From NCBI RefSeq assembly GCF_000373585.1, contig NZ_KB891962.1, forward strand, positions 1 to 64,000: a stretch of 64,000 bases of DNA, written 5' to 3'. Source of the DNA: Streptomyces sp. MspMP-M5 (GTDB taxonomy: Bacteria > Actinomycetota > Actinomycetes > Streptomycetales > Streptomycetaceae). Positions 42,278-50,860 of this stretch are shown here, one piece after another; the stretch's first letter is position 1, and the number at the start of each line of letters is the position of its first letter. The position numbers were made by a program, and so were the translations under genes. The notes below the pieces were generated by a model. The model saw nothing but the letters and a program-made list of their open reading frames with translations. It was not told the DNA's origin and ran no database searches.

Positions 42278-43717
42278 TCAGCCGTTGGCCTCGGCCGCCA
42301 CCGGCTTCGGGATCAGGAACGACGTCGCGATGGCCAGCGCCAGGATGACCACACCGGCGATCATGCCAGCGGTGTAGCCGCCGGCCGAGGCCGGGTCGGC
42401 GGGCGTCAGCGCGGTCTTCACCGCGTACAGCGCAGCGAAGCTCAGCCCCGCGCCGAGGTTGAAGGCGCCCGCGTTCAGACCCGGCAGGAAGCCGGGGTTC
42501 TCGCCGGGGGAGAGGACGATGCCCAGCCCGTTGAGGACGATGTTGGCCACGCCCGCGTAGGTGATGCCCACCAGCAGCGAGGTCACCAGCAGCAGCACAT
42601 GCGACTGGCTGTGCATCGTCAGCAGCATCAGCACCACCGACCCCACGGAGCCGAAGAGGCCCAGCCGCAGGATCCGGCCGTAGCCGAAGGTCGCGGCCAG
42701 CCGGCCGGCCACCGGGCCCATCGCCAGCCCGGCGAGCGCGTACGGCGACAGCGTCCACCAGGCGGACTGCTCAGCGGACATCCCCAGACCGGCCTGTGCG
42801 TCCTGGGCGAAGGCCGGGATCAGGCCGTTCATCACCGCGAACACACCGGTCATCGTCAGCACCGTGGTCAACAGCAGCGACCAGGTGGCGCGCTGCTTGA
42901 GGTGCCGGGTGGCGACCAGCGGGTGCCCGCTGCGGTTCTCGGTCCGCCAGAACAGCGCGAACGCGACGGCGGCCAGCACCACCAGTACGGCGATCATCGT
43001 CCAGTCGGCGGCGGCCAGCTTGCCGGCCTCGTTCAGGGCGATCAGCAGCGCGCCGACCGAGACGACCAGCAGTGCCGCGCCGGGCCAGTCCATCCGGGAC
43101 GCGGCCGCGGCCTTGGACTCCGGGGTCAGGGTGGCCACCAGGGCGGTCGCCACGGCCGCCACGACCGCCATCGCCCAGAAGACCGACTCGAAGCCGTGGT
43201 GGTCGGCGAGGTAGCCGCCGGCCAGCGAGTCGATGCCGGCGATACCGCCGTTGACGGCGGTGATCACGCCCAGCAGCGTGCCGTACTTCTTGGGCTCCTT
43301 GACCTCGACCCGCAGCATGATCAGGCACAGCGGGACGACCGGCCCGCTCACGCCCTGGATGATCCGCCCGGCGAACAGCATCGGGACGCTCGTCGCCAGC
43401 GCGGCGACCACACACCCGACGGCCATCAGGGCCAGCATGCCGGCCAGCACCCGGCGCCGGCCGAGGACGTCGCCCAGCCGGGGCAGGAAGAGTGAGAACA
43501 GCGCGGCGGAGGTGAAGAACGCGGTCTGCGTCATGCCCACTTCGGCGGAGCTGGCACCGAGCGAGTCCTCGATGCTCTTCAGCGCCGGGCTGAGCATGCT
43601 GGCGTTCAGCTGGAAGGCGAAGCAGGCCGCCAGCAGCGCGGTGACCAGTACGCCGATCCGGACGCCGGACCCGACGCCGGAGACCTCGGTGGTACGTGGT
43701 GCGGTGGAGAGGTTCAT
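42278..43717 (-). CDS. MFS transporter, 14-helix drug/nucleoside exporter-like
   Basis: 479 residues with twelve to fourteen hydrophobic segments. The loop motif A is DVLGRRRVLAG (about 82-92) and the antiporter-like GPVVPLCLIMLRVEVKEPKK stretch follows. The ATG overlaps the stop of the nucleoside hydrolase by four bases (ATGA), so the two genes are translationally coupled and the transporter probably handles a nucleoside, base or pentose. Similarity to DHA2-type exporters is clear, but in this context import or export of ribonucleosides is more likely. LacI-type operators precede the operon. Confidence 0.9.
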   Translation of the reverse strand: MNLSTAPRTTEVSGVGSGVRIGVLVTALLAACFAFQLNASMLSPALKSIEDSLGASSAEVGMTQTAFFTSAALFSLFLPRLGDVLGRRRVLAGMLALMAVGCVVAALATSVPMLFAGRIIQGVSGPVVPLCLIMLRVEVKEPKKYGTLLGVITAVNGGIAGIDSLAGGYLADHHGFESVFWAMAVVAAVATALVATLTPESKAAAASRMDWPGAALLVVSVGALLIALNEAGKLAAADWTMIAVLVVLAAVAFALFWRTENRSGHPLVATRHLKQRATWSLLLTTVLTMTGVFAVMNGLIPAFAQDAQAGLGMSAEQSAWWTLSPYALAGLAMGPVAGRLAATFGYGRILRLGLFGSVGSVVLMLLTMHSQSHVLLLVTSLLVGITYAGVANIVLNGLGIVLSPGENPGFLPGLNAGAFNLGAGLSFAALYAVKTALTPADPASAGGYTAGMIAGVVILALAIATSFLIPKPVAAEANG

Positions 43718-44661
43718 GCCCGGCCTTCGCCGATCCGCTCCAGGGCGTCCACGACGAGGTTCCAGAACCGCTCGTGGTCCAGCTTGACCGCGACCTGGGT
43801 GTGGCAGTCGGCCGGCGCCGGCGCCCGGAAGTCGGTGACGGTCATGCCCAGGGTCAGCGCGCCGCGCAGCTCGATGTCGACCGGCGCCTTGCGGACGGTC
43901 ATCACGTCCGGGTCGATGACGTACGCCACCGCGCACGGGTCGTGCACCGGCGGGTGGTCGAAGCCCTGGTTCTCGCGGTACGCCTCGCGGAAGAAGTCCA
44001 GCAGCTCCAGCACGAACCGGGACGGTGCGGTGCCCAGCGCGGCGATCCGCGCCTCGACCTCGGGGGTGGCCAGCGCCTGGTGGGTGAGGTCCAGACCGAC
44101 CATGGTGACCGGCCACTTCTCGTTGAAGACGATGTGCGCGGCCTCGGGGTCGATGATGATGTTGAACTCGGCGACCGCGCTCCAGTTGCCCTCGTGGTAG
44201 CCGCCGCCCATCAGGACGACCTCGCGCACCCGCTCGGCGATCCGGGGCTCCTTGCGCACGGCCATCGCGATGTTGGTCAGCCCGGCGGTGGGGACGATGG
44301 TGATCTCGCCCGGCTCGTGCGACATCACGGTGTCGATGATGAGGTCGACGGCGTGCCGGCGGTCCAGCTCGAAGGCCGGCTCGGGCAGTTCGGGCCCGTC
44401 GAGGCCGGTCTCGCCGTGGATGTCGGGGGCGGTCTCGATGGACCGGACCAGCGGACGCGGGTTGCCCGCGGCGAACGGCACACCGGTGATCCCGGCGATC
44501 GCCGCCACCGACAGCGCGTTGCGGGTCACCTTCTCCAGCGTCTGGTTGCCGACCACGGTCGTCACGGCGACCAGTTCGACGTCGGGATTGCCGTGGGCCA
44601 GGAGCATGGCGATCGCGTCGTCATGCCCCGGGTCGCAGTCGAGGATGATCTTTCTGGCCAA
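43714..44661 (-). CDS. inosine/uridine-preferring nucleoside hydrolase (RihC-like)
   Basis: 315 residues. The Ca2+ site DCDPGHDDAIA (8-18, with D10, D14 and D15) and the later VLMGGGYHEGNW plus HDPCAVAYVIDP with the catalytic-type His (HPPVHDPC) mark the IUNH family. It hydrolyses ribonucleosides to base and ribose. The start is TTG 44661, with AAGGGG eight bases upstream and no ATG or GTG available nearby. First gene of a two-gene operon with the MFS transporter, under two LacI-type operators. Confidence 0.94.
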   Translation of the reverse strand: MARKIILDCDPGHDDAIAMLLAHGNPDVELVAVTTVVGNQTLEKVTRNALSVAAIAGITGVPFAAGNPRPLVRSIETAPDIHGETGLDGPELPEPAFELDRRHAVDLIIDTVMSHEPGEITIVPTAGLTNIAMAVRKEPRIAERVREVVLMGGGYHEGNWSAVAEFNIIIDPEAAHIVFNEKWPVTMVGLDLTHQALATPEVEARIAALGTAPSRFVLELLDFFREAYRENQGFDHPPVHDPCAVAYVIDPDVMTVRKAPVDIELRGALTLGMTVTDFRAPAPADCHTQVAVKLDHERFWNLVVDALERIGEGRA

Positions 44662-44742
44662 CGGGCGAGCCCCTTTGCTCTGCGGAACGGTGAAGCGGGG
44701 TGAACTCGATCTCTGGGGCGCGCCGCAGCAGGCAGCTACCTC

Positions 44743-44890
44743 GGGAAAACGTTCTCCGGAAATTTCGCTCATACGCCGCGGAGATGTCAATGAAACGTCA
44801 ACGAAGTGTGAGGCAGGTGACCCGGCTACCCACTGGTATCGAGCCGTACGGAGCTGGTACGCCTGTGCACGGGCGGTGATAACGTTTGCC
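44743..44890. promoter_or_regulatory. pair of LacI-type operators, divergent promoter
   Basis: GGGAAAACGTTCTCCGG (centre 44750/44751) and GATAACGTTTGCC (centre 44883/44884) both have the AACGTT core of LacI-family sites. They lie about 133 bp apart between the divergent nucleoside hydrolase and LacI genes. The spacing would allow looping. Confidence 0.72.
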
Positions 44891-44952
44891 GCCATCGTCC
44901 GGGACGGCGCCGTTCGCACGGCCGCCGTCCCGAAGTGGAAGGGCACGCCGTC

Positions 44953-46017
44953 GTGGCCGAAGTGACCTTGCGGGACGTCGCGCACGCGGCGGGCTGCTCC
45001 GTCGCCACCGTCTCCCGCGTGCTGGCCGGCACCCGCCCGGTCGGCGCCGAGACGGCCCGCGCCGTGCGCGAGGCGGCCGACCGTCTGGGCTACCGCCCCA
45101 ACGAGGTCGCCCGCGCGCTGCGCAGCCGCTGCACCGGCACCGTCGGCCTGGTCCTCCCGCAGATCACCAACCCCTTCTTCCCCTCCCTGGTCCGGGAGTT
45201 GGAGCACGTCCTGCACGCCGAGGGCCGGGCCGTCCTGCTCGCCGACTGCGACGACGACCCGGAGACCGAGGCCGCCCGGATCGCCGCCCTGCTGGGCCGC
45301 CGGGTGGACGCCCTGCTGCTGATCCCGGTGGACGAGCGGCGCAGCCGGGACGCGGTGGCCGCCGCCGCGGCACAGGTGCCGCTGGTGCTGCTGGACCGCG
45401 GCTGCGGCCCCGGCGTCGCCGACTCGGTCGCGGTCGACAACGCCGCCGGGATGGCCCTCGTCCTGGACCACCTCGCCGCCACCGGCCGCCGCCGCCCGTG
45501 CTTCATCGGCGCCGCCGGCACCGCCTCCGCGGCGGTCGAGCGGCGCACGGCCTACGCCGCGGGGGCGGCCGCCCTCGACCCGGCCGCGCCCGCACGCACG
45601 GTGCTCGGCGACTTCTCCGTGGAGTGGGGCCGGGCTGCCGTGGACCGCATCTGGCCGGCCCGGCCGGACGCCGTGATCTGCGCCAACGACCTGATCGCGG
45701 CCGGCGCCCTGCAGCGCCTGCGCCAGCTGGGCGCCGACGTCCCCGGCGAGGTCGCGGTCACCGGCTTCGACGACATCCCGCTGGCCGGTCTCGCCGATCC
45801 GGCGCTGACGACGGTGCGCCAGCCGGTGGCCGAACTCGCCGCCGAAGCCGCCCGGTTGCTCGCCCGTCGCCCCGCCACGGCCCCGGTCCCCGGCCCCCGC
45901 CGCCCGGTGCGCACCGTCCGCCTCGCGCCGGAACTGGTGGTCCGGGTCTCCAGTGCGGTGGGTGGGGCGCGTGGCGAGCATGTACGACCTCTTGACCGTA
46001 CGCGGTCAGAGCATTAA
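44953..46017 (+). CDS. LacI-family transcriptional regulator
   Basis: 354 residues from GTG 44953; GTG 44935 is also possible. The HTH and hinge read VTLRDVAHAAGCSVATVSRV then LAGTRPVGAETARAVREAAD (about 4-43). The periplasmic-binding-like core has GLVLPQITNPFFPSLVRELE (about 64-83) and ICANDLIAAGALQRL with VTGFDDIPLAGLADPALTTV. Its ligand is probably a nucleoside or ribose, given the divergent hydrolase-transporter operon and the AACGTT operators between them. The stop codon overlaps a DasR-like box that serves the next gene. Confidence 0.93.
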   Translation: MAEVTLRDVAHAAGCSVATVSRVLAGTRPVGAETARAVREAADRLGYRPNEVARALRSRCTGTVGLVLPQITNPFFPSLVRELEHVLHAEGRAVLLADCDDDPETEAARIAALLGRRVDALLLIPVDERRSRDAVAAAAAQVPLVLLDRGCGPGVADSVAVDNAAGMALVLDHLAATGRRRPCFIGAAGTASAAVERRTAYAAGAAALDPAAPARTVLGDFSVEWGRAAVDRIWPARPDAVICANDLIAAGALQRLRQLGADVPGEVAVTGFDDIPLAGLADPALTTVRQPVAELAAEAARLLARRPATAPVPGPRRPVRTVRLAPELVVRVSSAVGGARGEHVRPLDRTRSEH

Positions 46018-46029
46018 GTCTGGACCAAT
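46014..46029 (+). promoter_or_regulatory. DasR-like (dre) box upstream of the LPMO
   Basis: TTAAGTCTGGACCAAT; the reverse strand reads ATTGGTCCAGACTTAA, close to the dre consensus A(C/G)TGGTCTAGACCA(C/G)T and to the direct repeats of Streptomyces chitinase promoters. It lies 50 bp before the LPMO start, overlapping the LacI stop codon. Confidence 0.62.
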
Positions 46030-46078
46030 CGCTCGGCACGTCTTCACGTCAACCACCCCCCTACGCGAAAGGGTTGAC

Positions 46079-46594
46079 ATGGACAAGAAAAGAAGGCTGG
46101 CCCTCGCCATAGGCGCCGGCATCGCCCCCCTCCTCGTCGTCACCCTGCCGGCCGGCCCGGCCAGCGCCCACGGCTATGTCTCCTCGCCGCCCAGTCGGCA
46201 GGCCCAGTGCGCCGCCGGCACCGTCGACTGCGGCCCCATCAAGTGGGAGCCGCAGAGCGTCGAAGGGCCCAAGGGGCTGACCAGCTGCAGCGGCGGCAAC
46301 AGCCAGTTCGCCGATCTGGACGACGACTCCAAGCCGTGGCAGGTCACCCCGGTCAACAGCAGCCAGACCTTCACCTGGCGGTTCACGGCCCGTCACGCCA
46401 CCAGCAACTGGCAGTACTTCGCCAACGGCCGGAAGGTCGCCGAGATCGACGGCCACGGCGCCCAGCCTCCGGCCGAGGTCTCCCACACCGTGGACTTCGG
46501 CGACATCAAGGGCAAGCAGAAGATCCTCGCGGTCTGGAACATCGCCGACACCGCCAACGCCTTCTACGCCTGCATCGACGTCAACATCGGCTAG
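46079..46594 (+). CDS. AA10 lytic polysaccharide monooxygenase (chitin-binding)
   Basis: 171 residues, a single-domain AA10 enzyme. The Sec signal ends in GPASA, leaving H31 as the mature N-terminus (HGYVSSPPSRQAQC), the first ligand of the copper histidine brace. H106 in WRFTARHATSNW is the second. C44 with C51 and C70 with the C-terminal Cys (ACIDVNI) can form the usual disulphides. It oxidatively cleaves crystalline chitin outside the cell and would help the GH18 chitinase at 61447-62697. A DasR-like box precedes it. No carbohydrate-binding module. Confidence 0.95.
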   Translation: MDKKRRLALAIGAGIAPLLVVTLPAGPASAHGYVSSPPSRQAQCAAGTVDCGPIKWEPQSVEGPKGLTSCSGGNSQFADLDDDSKPWQVTPVNSSQTFTWRFTARHATSNWQYFANGRKVAEIDGHGAQPPAEVSHTVDFGDIKGKQKILAVWNIADTANAFYACIDVNIG

Positions 46595-46776
46595 GACCAC
46601 CCGCTCGTCCGGCTCCGCATTCCCTTCTGTATTCCCTTCCGTCTCCCCTCCGCTCACCGTCCCCACGGTCGCCCCGCGTCCCCGTCCCCGGCCGCGGGGC
46701 GACCCCGCTGACGGAGGCACCCGTTACCATCGGCGCATTCAAGGCCGATGCGGCCGGCCGCAGCCGGGAGGAAGAG

Positions 46777-47724
46777 ATGGGTCTGTTCCGCCGAGGACCG
46801 AAGCGGGATCCCCGCGAGCTCGCACGCGACGAGGAGTTCGGCTTCTTCTCGGAGCGGGAAGGCCGCTTCTTCAGATCCGAGGTCCGGCAGGCGTTCGCCG
46901 AGCGCGGCCTGGAGGTCACCGTCTACGCCGGCGTGGTCACCGACTCCGCCGGCCGTCAGTTCGGCCTGGGCAATCTGGCCGCCGTCTGCCATCGTGACCG
47001 CCGCGGCGAGCGCTGCTGGCCGGGGCTCGTCCGCGACCACGTCGGCAAGGTGCTGCGCACCATGGACGGCCCGCAGCCGCTGGAGATCCTCTCCCACGAC
47101 GAGATCCGGGCCTGTCTCTATCCCCGGATCGTCGCCCAGGAGACCCTGCCCGCCTCCGACTCCTTCCACTACGGCCACGAGCCGGCGCCCGGCCTGTGCG
47201 AGGTGCTCGCCCTCGATCTGCCCGAGGCCGTCCAGATGCTCAGCGAGGACTCCCTCACCGACCTCGGGGACGTCGCGGAGCTGCGGATCCGCGCCATGAA
47301 CAACCTCCGCGCGCTGCCCGTCGAGGGGCACGAGACGGTGCGGCGCGGCGACGGCTCCGCGTTCGAGGTGCTGCTGGGGGACTCCTTCTTCACCGCGAGC
47401 CGGGTACTGGTCCTCGACGACCTGGTCGAGCGCCTGATGGGCACCGCCCTCACCCCCGACGGCGCCCTGGTCGCCCTGCCCTTCCGCCACCAGCTGGCGT
47501 TCCACCGCATCCACGACGCCCAGGTCATCCCGGCGCTCCAGGCGATGGCGCAGTTCGCCGCGGCCGGCCATGAGGACGCGGCGGGCGCGATCAGCCCCCG
47601 GGTGTACTGGTGGCGGCGCGGACGGATGACACCACTGAGCGAACCGGACGGCGACGGCCTTCGGGTGGTGGTCGACGTGGAGTTCCAGGACATGCTGGAG
47701 CGCCTGGTCCAGGACGAGCCGTAA
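46777..47724 (+). CDS. conserved protein of unknown function
   Basis: 315 residues behind a GGGAGGAAGAG ribosome site. The protein starts MGLFRRGPKRDPRELARDEE and contains AMNNLRALPVEGHETVRRGD and DSFFTASRVLVLDDLVERLM, faintly like the DUF1444/YtpQ fold. No signal peptide or membrane helix. The C-terminus is VVVDVEFQDMLERLVQDEP. I do not recognise a function. It stands alone between the LPMO and a bidirectional terminator. Confidence 0.8.
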   Translation: MGLFRRGPKRDPRELARDEEFGFFSEREGRFFRSEVRQAFAERGLEVTVYAGVVTDSAGRQFGLGNLAAVCHRDRRGERCWPGLVRDHVGKVLRTMDGPQPLEILSHDEIRACLYPRIVAQETLPASDSFHYGHEPAPGLCEVLALDLPEAVQMLSEDSLTDLGDVAELRIRAMNNLRALPVEGHETVRRGDGSAFEVLLGDSFFTASRVLVLDDLVERLMGTALTPDGALVALPFRHQLAFHRIHDAQVIPALQAMAQFAAAGHEDAAGAISPRVYWWRRGRMTPLSEPDGDGLRVVVDVEFQDMLERLVQDEP

Positions 47725-47837
47725 CCGCCCCGCCGCCCGCCCGGAGGCCCGGGGTCCCGCCCGTACGGAATTTTTCCGCACTCTTCCGCGAATCTTCACC
47801 GGGCGGGAACTCCGGCCGCCGCCGGCCCGTTGGGCCC

Positions 47838-47877
47838 GGTGAGACCCCGCGCTTTCCCCCGTGCGCGGGGTCTCACC
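47838..47877. terminator. 15-bp perfect bidirectional terminator
   Basis: GGTGAGACCCCGCGC (47838-47852) and GCGCGGGGTCTCACC (47863-47877) pair exactly around TTTCCCCCGT. The hairpin lies between convergent genes ending at 47724 and 47923. Confidence 0.92.
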
Positions 47878-47922
47878 GTTTCCGCCGGAGCCTTTGCTCC
47901 CGGCTCCCGCCGACCCGGGGCC

Positions 47923-48357
47923 TTATCCGTCGAGCCGCGCCCGCTCCTCGTCCGTGAAGAGCCGCGAGCGGATCAGAAAGCGCACCCCCTCCGGCGCCTC
48001 CAGCGAGAAGCCGCTGCCCCGCCCCGGTACGACGTCCACTGTCAGATGGGTGTGCCGCCAGCGGGCGAACTGCTCGCCCGACATCCAGAAGTCCACCGTC
48101 TCGGGCACGCCCGCCACCGCCAGCCGCCCCAGCCGCACGTCCGACCCGCCGGTACGGAACTCCCCGGCCGGGTAGCACATCGGCGCACTGCCGTCGCAGC
48201 AGCCGCCGGACTGGTGGAACATCAGTGGCCCGTGCCGCTCGCGCAGCGTGCGCAGCAGCGCGGCGGCGGTGTCGGTGAGCGCGATCCGCGCGGCGCCGTC
48301 GTGCGGCAGGCCGGTTCCCCGGTCGTCCGTGGCGCCTGTGACGTCCGTGTCGTGCAC
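47923..48357 (-). CDS. DUF779 protein (aldehyde dehydrogenase-associated)
   Basis: 144 residues from GTG 48357 behind GGGGGC; the frame opens at 48384. The DUF779 signature is the cysteine-rich HQSGGCCDGSAPMCYPAGEF (about 44-63), a likely metal site, followed by FWMSGEQFARWRHTHLTVDV and GFSLEAPEGVRF. Across bacteria this small protein is encoded beside acetaldehyde dehydrogenases. Here the ALDH and its GAF regulator lie 7-11 kb away, so the set has been split by insertion or rearrangement. Confidence 0.9.
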   Translation of the reverse strand: MHDTDVTGATDDRGTGLPHDGAARIALTDTAAALLRTLRERHGPLMFHQSGGCCDGSAPMCYPAGEFRTGGSDVRLGRLAVAGVPETVDFWMSGEQFARWRHTHLTVDVVPGRGSGFSLEAPEGVRFLIRSRLFTDEERARLDG

Positions 48358-48522
48358 GTGCTGCCCCCTTCGTCGGCCGGACACCTACGGTGCCCCCGCC
48401 GGGCGGGGAGGCACCCCGCCCGGCAGCATGGCAGACGCCGCCCGCATCACGGAACACGGCGCCGCACGACGGCCCGAGGGCCGCACGCTCCCTCAAGAGA
48501 CCTCAGACCCGGTCGACGGGCC

Positions 48523-49449
48523 TCACATCCGGTGCTCCAACAGGGCGGTGGCGATGGCCACTTGGTCGGATTCGAGCGCGGACTCGCCGTCCTCGATCTC
48601 CCACAGGGCGTTCTGCAGCACCCGGCCGAGCGTCCAGCCTGCGGCCCGTTCGCGGTCCAGGCCGACCACCTCCGTCAGCAGGTCGAAGCGGCGCAGCACC
48701 GCTCGCCGCACATCACCGGTGGCCACCATCTCGTCCCACCGGTTGCGCAGGGCGGGCATCAACTCGAAACCGGGGTCGCCGGCCAGCGGCTCCGGATCGA
48801 TGGCCAGCCAGGGCTCCCGCTCGCCGGCCAGTACGTTGTCGTAGTGCAGGTCCCAGTGGAGCAGGCGGTCCCCGCTCTCACCGAGCAGACCGGCCACGAC
48901 GGACGCGCAGCAGCGCACCAGTTCCCGTTCGGCCGGGTCGTGCAGCGCGCCGACGGCCCGCGGGGCCTGGTCGAGCATGGCGGCGGCGACGTCCGCGAGC
49001 CGCCGCAGCCCCGGCGGGGCCGGTACCGCCACCAGCCGTGCCATCAGCCCGGCCAGGATCAGCAGCGCCTCGGTGTCGTCGGGCACCGCGGACAGCGGCC
49101 GGGCGGCGTCCAGCCGCTCCAACAGCAGGGTGGCGCTCGCCTCGTCGTGGTCGAGCAGCCGCACGATGCCGTTGCCGCCCCAGGTCCGCAGGCCGATCGC
49201 GGCGCCCTCGGTCTCCTCCCGCGCCTGCTGGAGCTTGAGCGCGGCCGGCGTACCGTCCGGCCGCCGTACCGGCAGCACGAGCGAGGCCATGCCGTAGCGG
49301 GCGGGGCCGTCCGGCCGCAGCGCCCAGCGGTCGAGGAACTCCGCGCCGAGCGCGGGCAGTCGGGCGAGCCAGGCGCGCTCCGCGGCGCCGTGCGCACCGT
49401 AGGAGGCGGCGAACGCCTGGGGGACGTCGATCGGGGTCGACGTGGTCAT
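48523..49449 (-). CDS. aminoglycoside/streptomycin 6-phosphotransferase-like kinase, APH(6) family
   Basis: 308 residues from ATG 49449 with AGGAGAG upstream. The kinase core shows LHWDLHYDNVLA (about 199-210), the Brenner-type catalytic loop with Asp and Asn, and AIDPEPLAGDPGFEL (about 217-231), the metal-binding Asp. LKLQQAREETEGAAIGLRTW is the nucleotide-binding Lys region. APH(6) enzymes phosphorylate streptomycin or related aminocyclitols, or hydroxyurea. No antibiotic cluster is adjacent, so it may be an intrinsic resistance gene. Confidence 0.9.
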   Translation of the reverse strand: MTTSTPIDVPQAFAASYGAHGAAERAWLARLPALGAEFLDRWALRPDGPARYGMASLVLPVRRPDGTPAALKLQQAREETEGAAIGLRTWGGNGIVRLLDHDEASATLLLERLDAARPLSAVPDDTEALLILAGLMARLVAVPAPPGLRRLADVAAAMLDQAPRAVGALHDPAERELVRCCASVVAGLLGESGDRLLHWDLHYDNVLAGEREPWLAIDPEPLAGDPGFELMPALRNRWDEMVATGDVRRAVLRRFDLLTEVVGLDRERAAGWTLGRVLQNALWEIEDGESALESDQVAIATALLEHRM

Positions 49450-49805
49450 GAGGAACTCTCCTTCGTGGATCCGGAGCCGGATTCGGCGTGTGATGCGGCA
49501 ACGAAGGAGTAGGCGGGGGTGCCCGGGCTGCGGGCAGGCGTCAAAGCATGGGTCCACCCTAACGCGGGGGGCCGTGATGGGGGGCGGCGGTGCCTGGCAC
49601 ACGGGCCGGGACGCCCGCCCGGGGCGCGGCCCCGCGACCGCCTCCGGTAGAGCAAATCCCGTGTGTTGCAAGGGAGTTGGCGTGATCCGCCGGTGCCGTA
49701 CCCATCATCGGAACCGAGGCCGGGGGCCTGGCCGCGCCCGGCGCCGGAACATGACGATCACTACGTTGCCGCGATCGCTACGCCGCGGAGGGCCACGCAA
49801 CGGGG
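49450..49805. other. gap between kinase and AfsA-like genes
   Basis: About 356 bp. It contains GC-rich sequence and a GATCACTACG/GATCGCTACG near-repeat (49754-49783). No gene has a convincing start or codon bias. The kinase promoter must lie at the left end. Confidence 0.4.
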
Positions 49806-50759
49806 TCAGTGGCTGGATGAAGGTCCGCGTTTTACGCCCTGTGCGTAACTGAGGGTGCCGTAGGCCGTTGGTGTGCCGCCCTGGACGACGCGGAACACGC
49901 AGGTCGCGTGGTGCCGGGTGCACAGGACGCGCGCGGACGGCGCGAGTTCGGTGAACCGGACCGCCCTCAGCCGCCCGGCGCACGGCCGGGCCAGTGCGCC
50001 CCCGCTGCGGTAGGCGACGGCCTGCCGGGCCGCCTCCAGCAGCACCATCCCGGGTACGTGGTCGGTGGGGTGGTCGAAGAGGAACGGGTGCAAGGGGTCG
50101 GCCGGTGCCACCAGAAGCCCTTCCCCGTCCTCGGCCAGTACCGCGTCCTGGGGGTGGTTCACCGTCAGTGCGGCGGTGTCCGGCCGGTGCGCCGCCGGGG
50201 GCATACGCGGCGCCGGGTCGGCCGCGCCCCGTGCCCGCAGTGCGGCGTAGCCCGCCCGGTGCACGAACCGCACGCCGCCGCCGCCCCACCCGAACACCAC
50301 CCCGCGGGCGGCGAAGACGGCGGACAGGCGCAGGCCGGTGACGGAGCCGTTCGGAGCCCGCCGGACGCCGTTGACCTCGGTACGGCAACTGACCTCCGTC
50401 GCGCCCGGCCCGGGCGCCGGCTCGCTCGCCGGCACCAGGCGGAAGTGCAGGTCGGTGATGATCGCCCGGTGTGCCGGGGGCACCCCGTGGAACCGCAGCG
50501 GCACATACAGCCCGAGCTGGCGCAGGGTCTCGACCAGGACCAGCGGACTGTGCCGCTGCGATCCGTCGCGGGGGAACGTCGTGTGGGCGCGCGGCCAGCA
50601 CGCCGCCGCCTCGAAGACGTCCGGGGCGGCTGTCCGCCGGACATCCGTGAGCAGGACCTCCGCCACGGAGGTCCGGTGCACCAACTCCCGCTCGACGGTG
50701 CGGGACCAGCTCAGCGGTCCGGGCCCGCCGCCGGCGCTGCCGACAGGTGACGTACTCAT
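49806..50759 (-). CDS. AfsA/ScbA-family gamma-butyrolactone biosynthesis protein
   Basis: 317 residues, two hot-dog-like AfsA repeats. The first is RTVERELVHRTSVAEVLLTD (about 20-39) and GLYVPLRFHGVP. The second is ALTVNHPQDAVLAEDGEGLL and PFLFDHPTDHVPGMVLLEAA (about 220-239), with the conserved HPxxDHVPGM. AfsA couples a beta-ketoacyl group to dihydroxyacetone phosphate, the first step to A-factor-type hormones. It is divergent from a ScbR-like receptor with about 100 bp between, the classic autoregulatory pair. No butenolide phosphatase or reductase is adjacent. Confidence 0.93.
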   Translation of the reverse strand: MSTSPVGSAGGGPGPLSWSRTVERELVHRTSVAEVLLTDVRRTAAPDVFEAAACWPRAHTTFPRDGSQRHSPLVLVETLRQLGLYVPLRFHGVPPAHRAIITDLHFRLVPASEPAPGPGATEVSCRTEVNGVRRAPNGSVTGLRLSAVFAARGVVFGWGGGGVRFVHRAGYAALRARGAADPAPRMPPAAHRPDTAALTVNHPQDAVLAEDGEGLLVAPADPLHPFLFDHPTDHVPGMVLLEAARQAVAYRSGGALARPCAGRLRAVRFTELAPSARVLCTRHHATCVFRVVQGGTPTAYGTLSYAQGVKRGPSSSH

Positions 50760-50860
50760 ATGACCAGGGAATATCGAATCTCGAACACGCGCACCTGTGA
50801 ATGTGCGGGGTCCGGGCGCGCGGTACATTTCCTGCCGAGGGCACGAGGACGACATCCGAG

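Noticed and set aside
50767..50790. autoregulatory element for the ScbR-like receptor
   Set aside because: The AT-richer TCGAATCTCGA region is suggestive, but it does not match a known ARE consensus well enough to call an operator.
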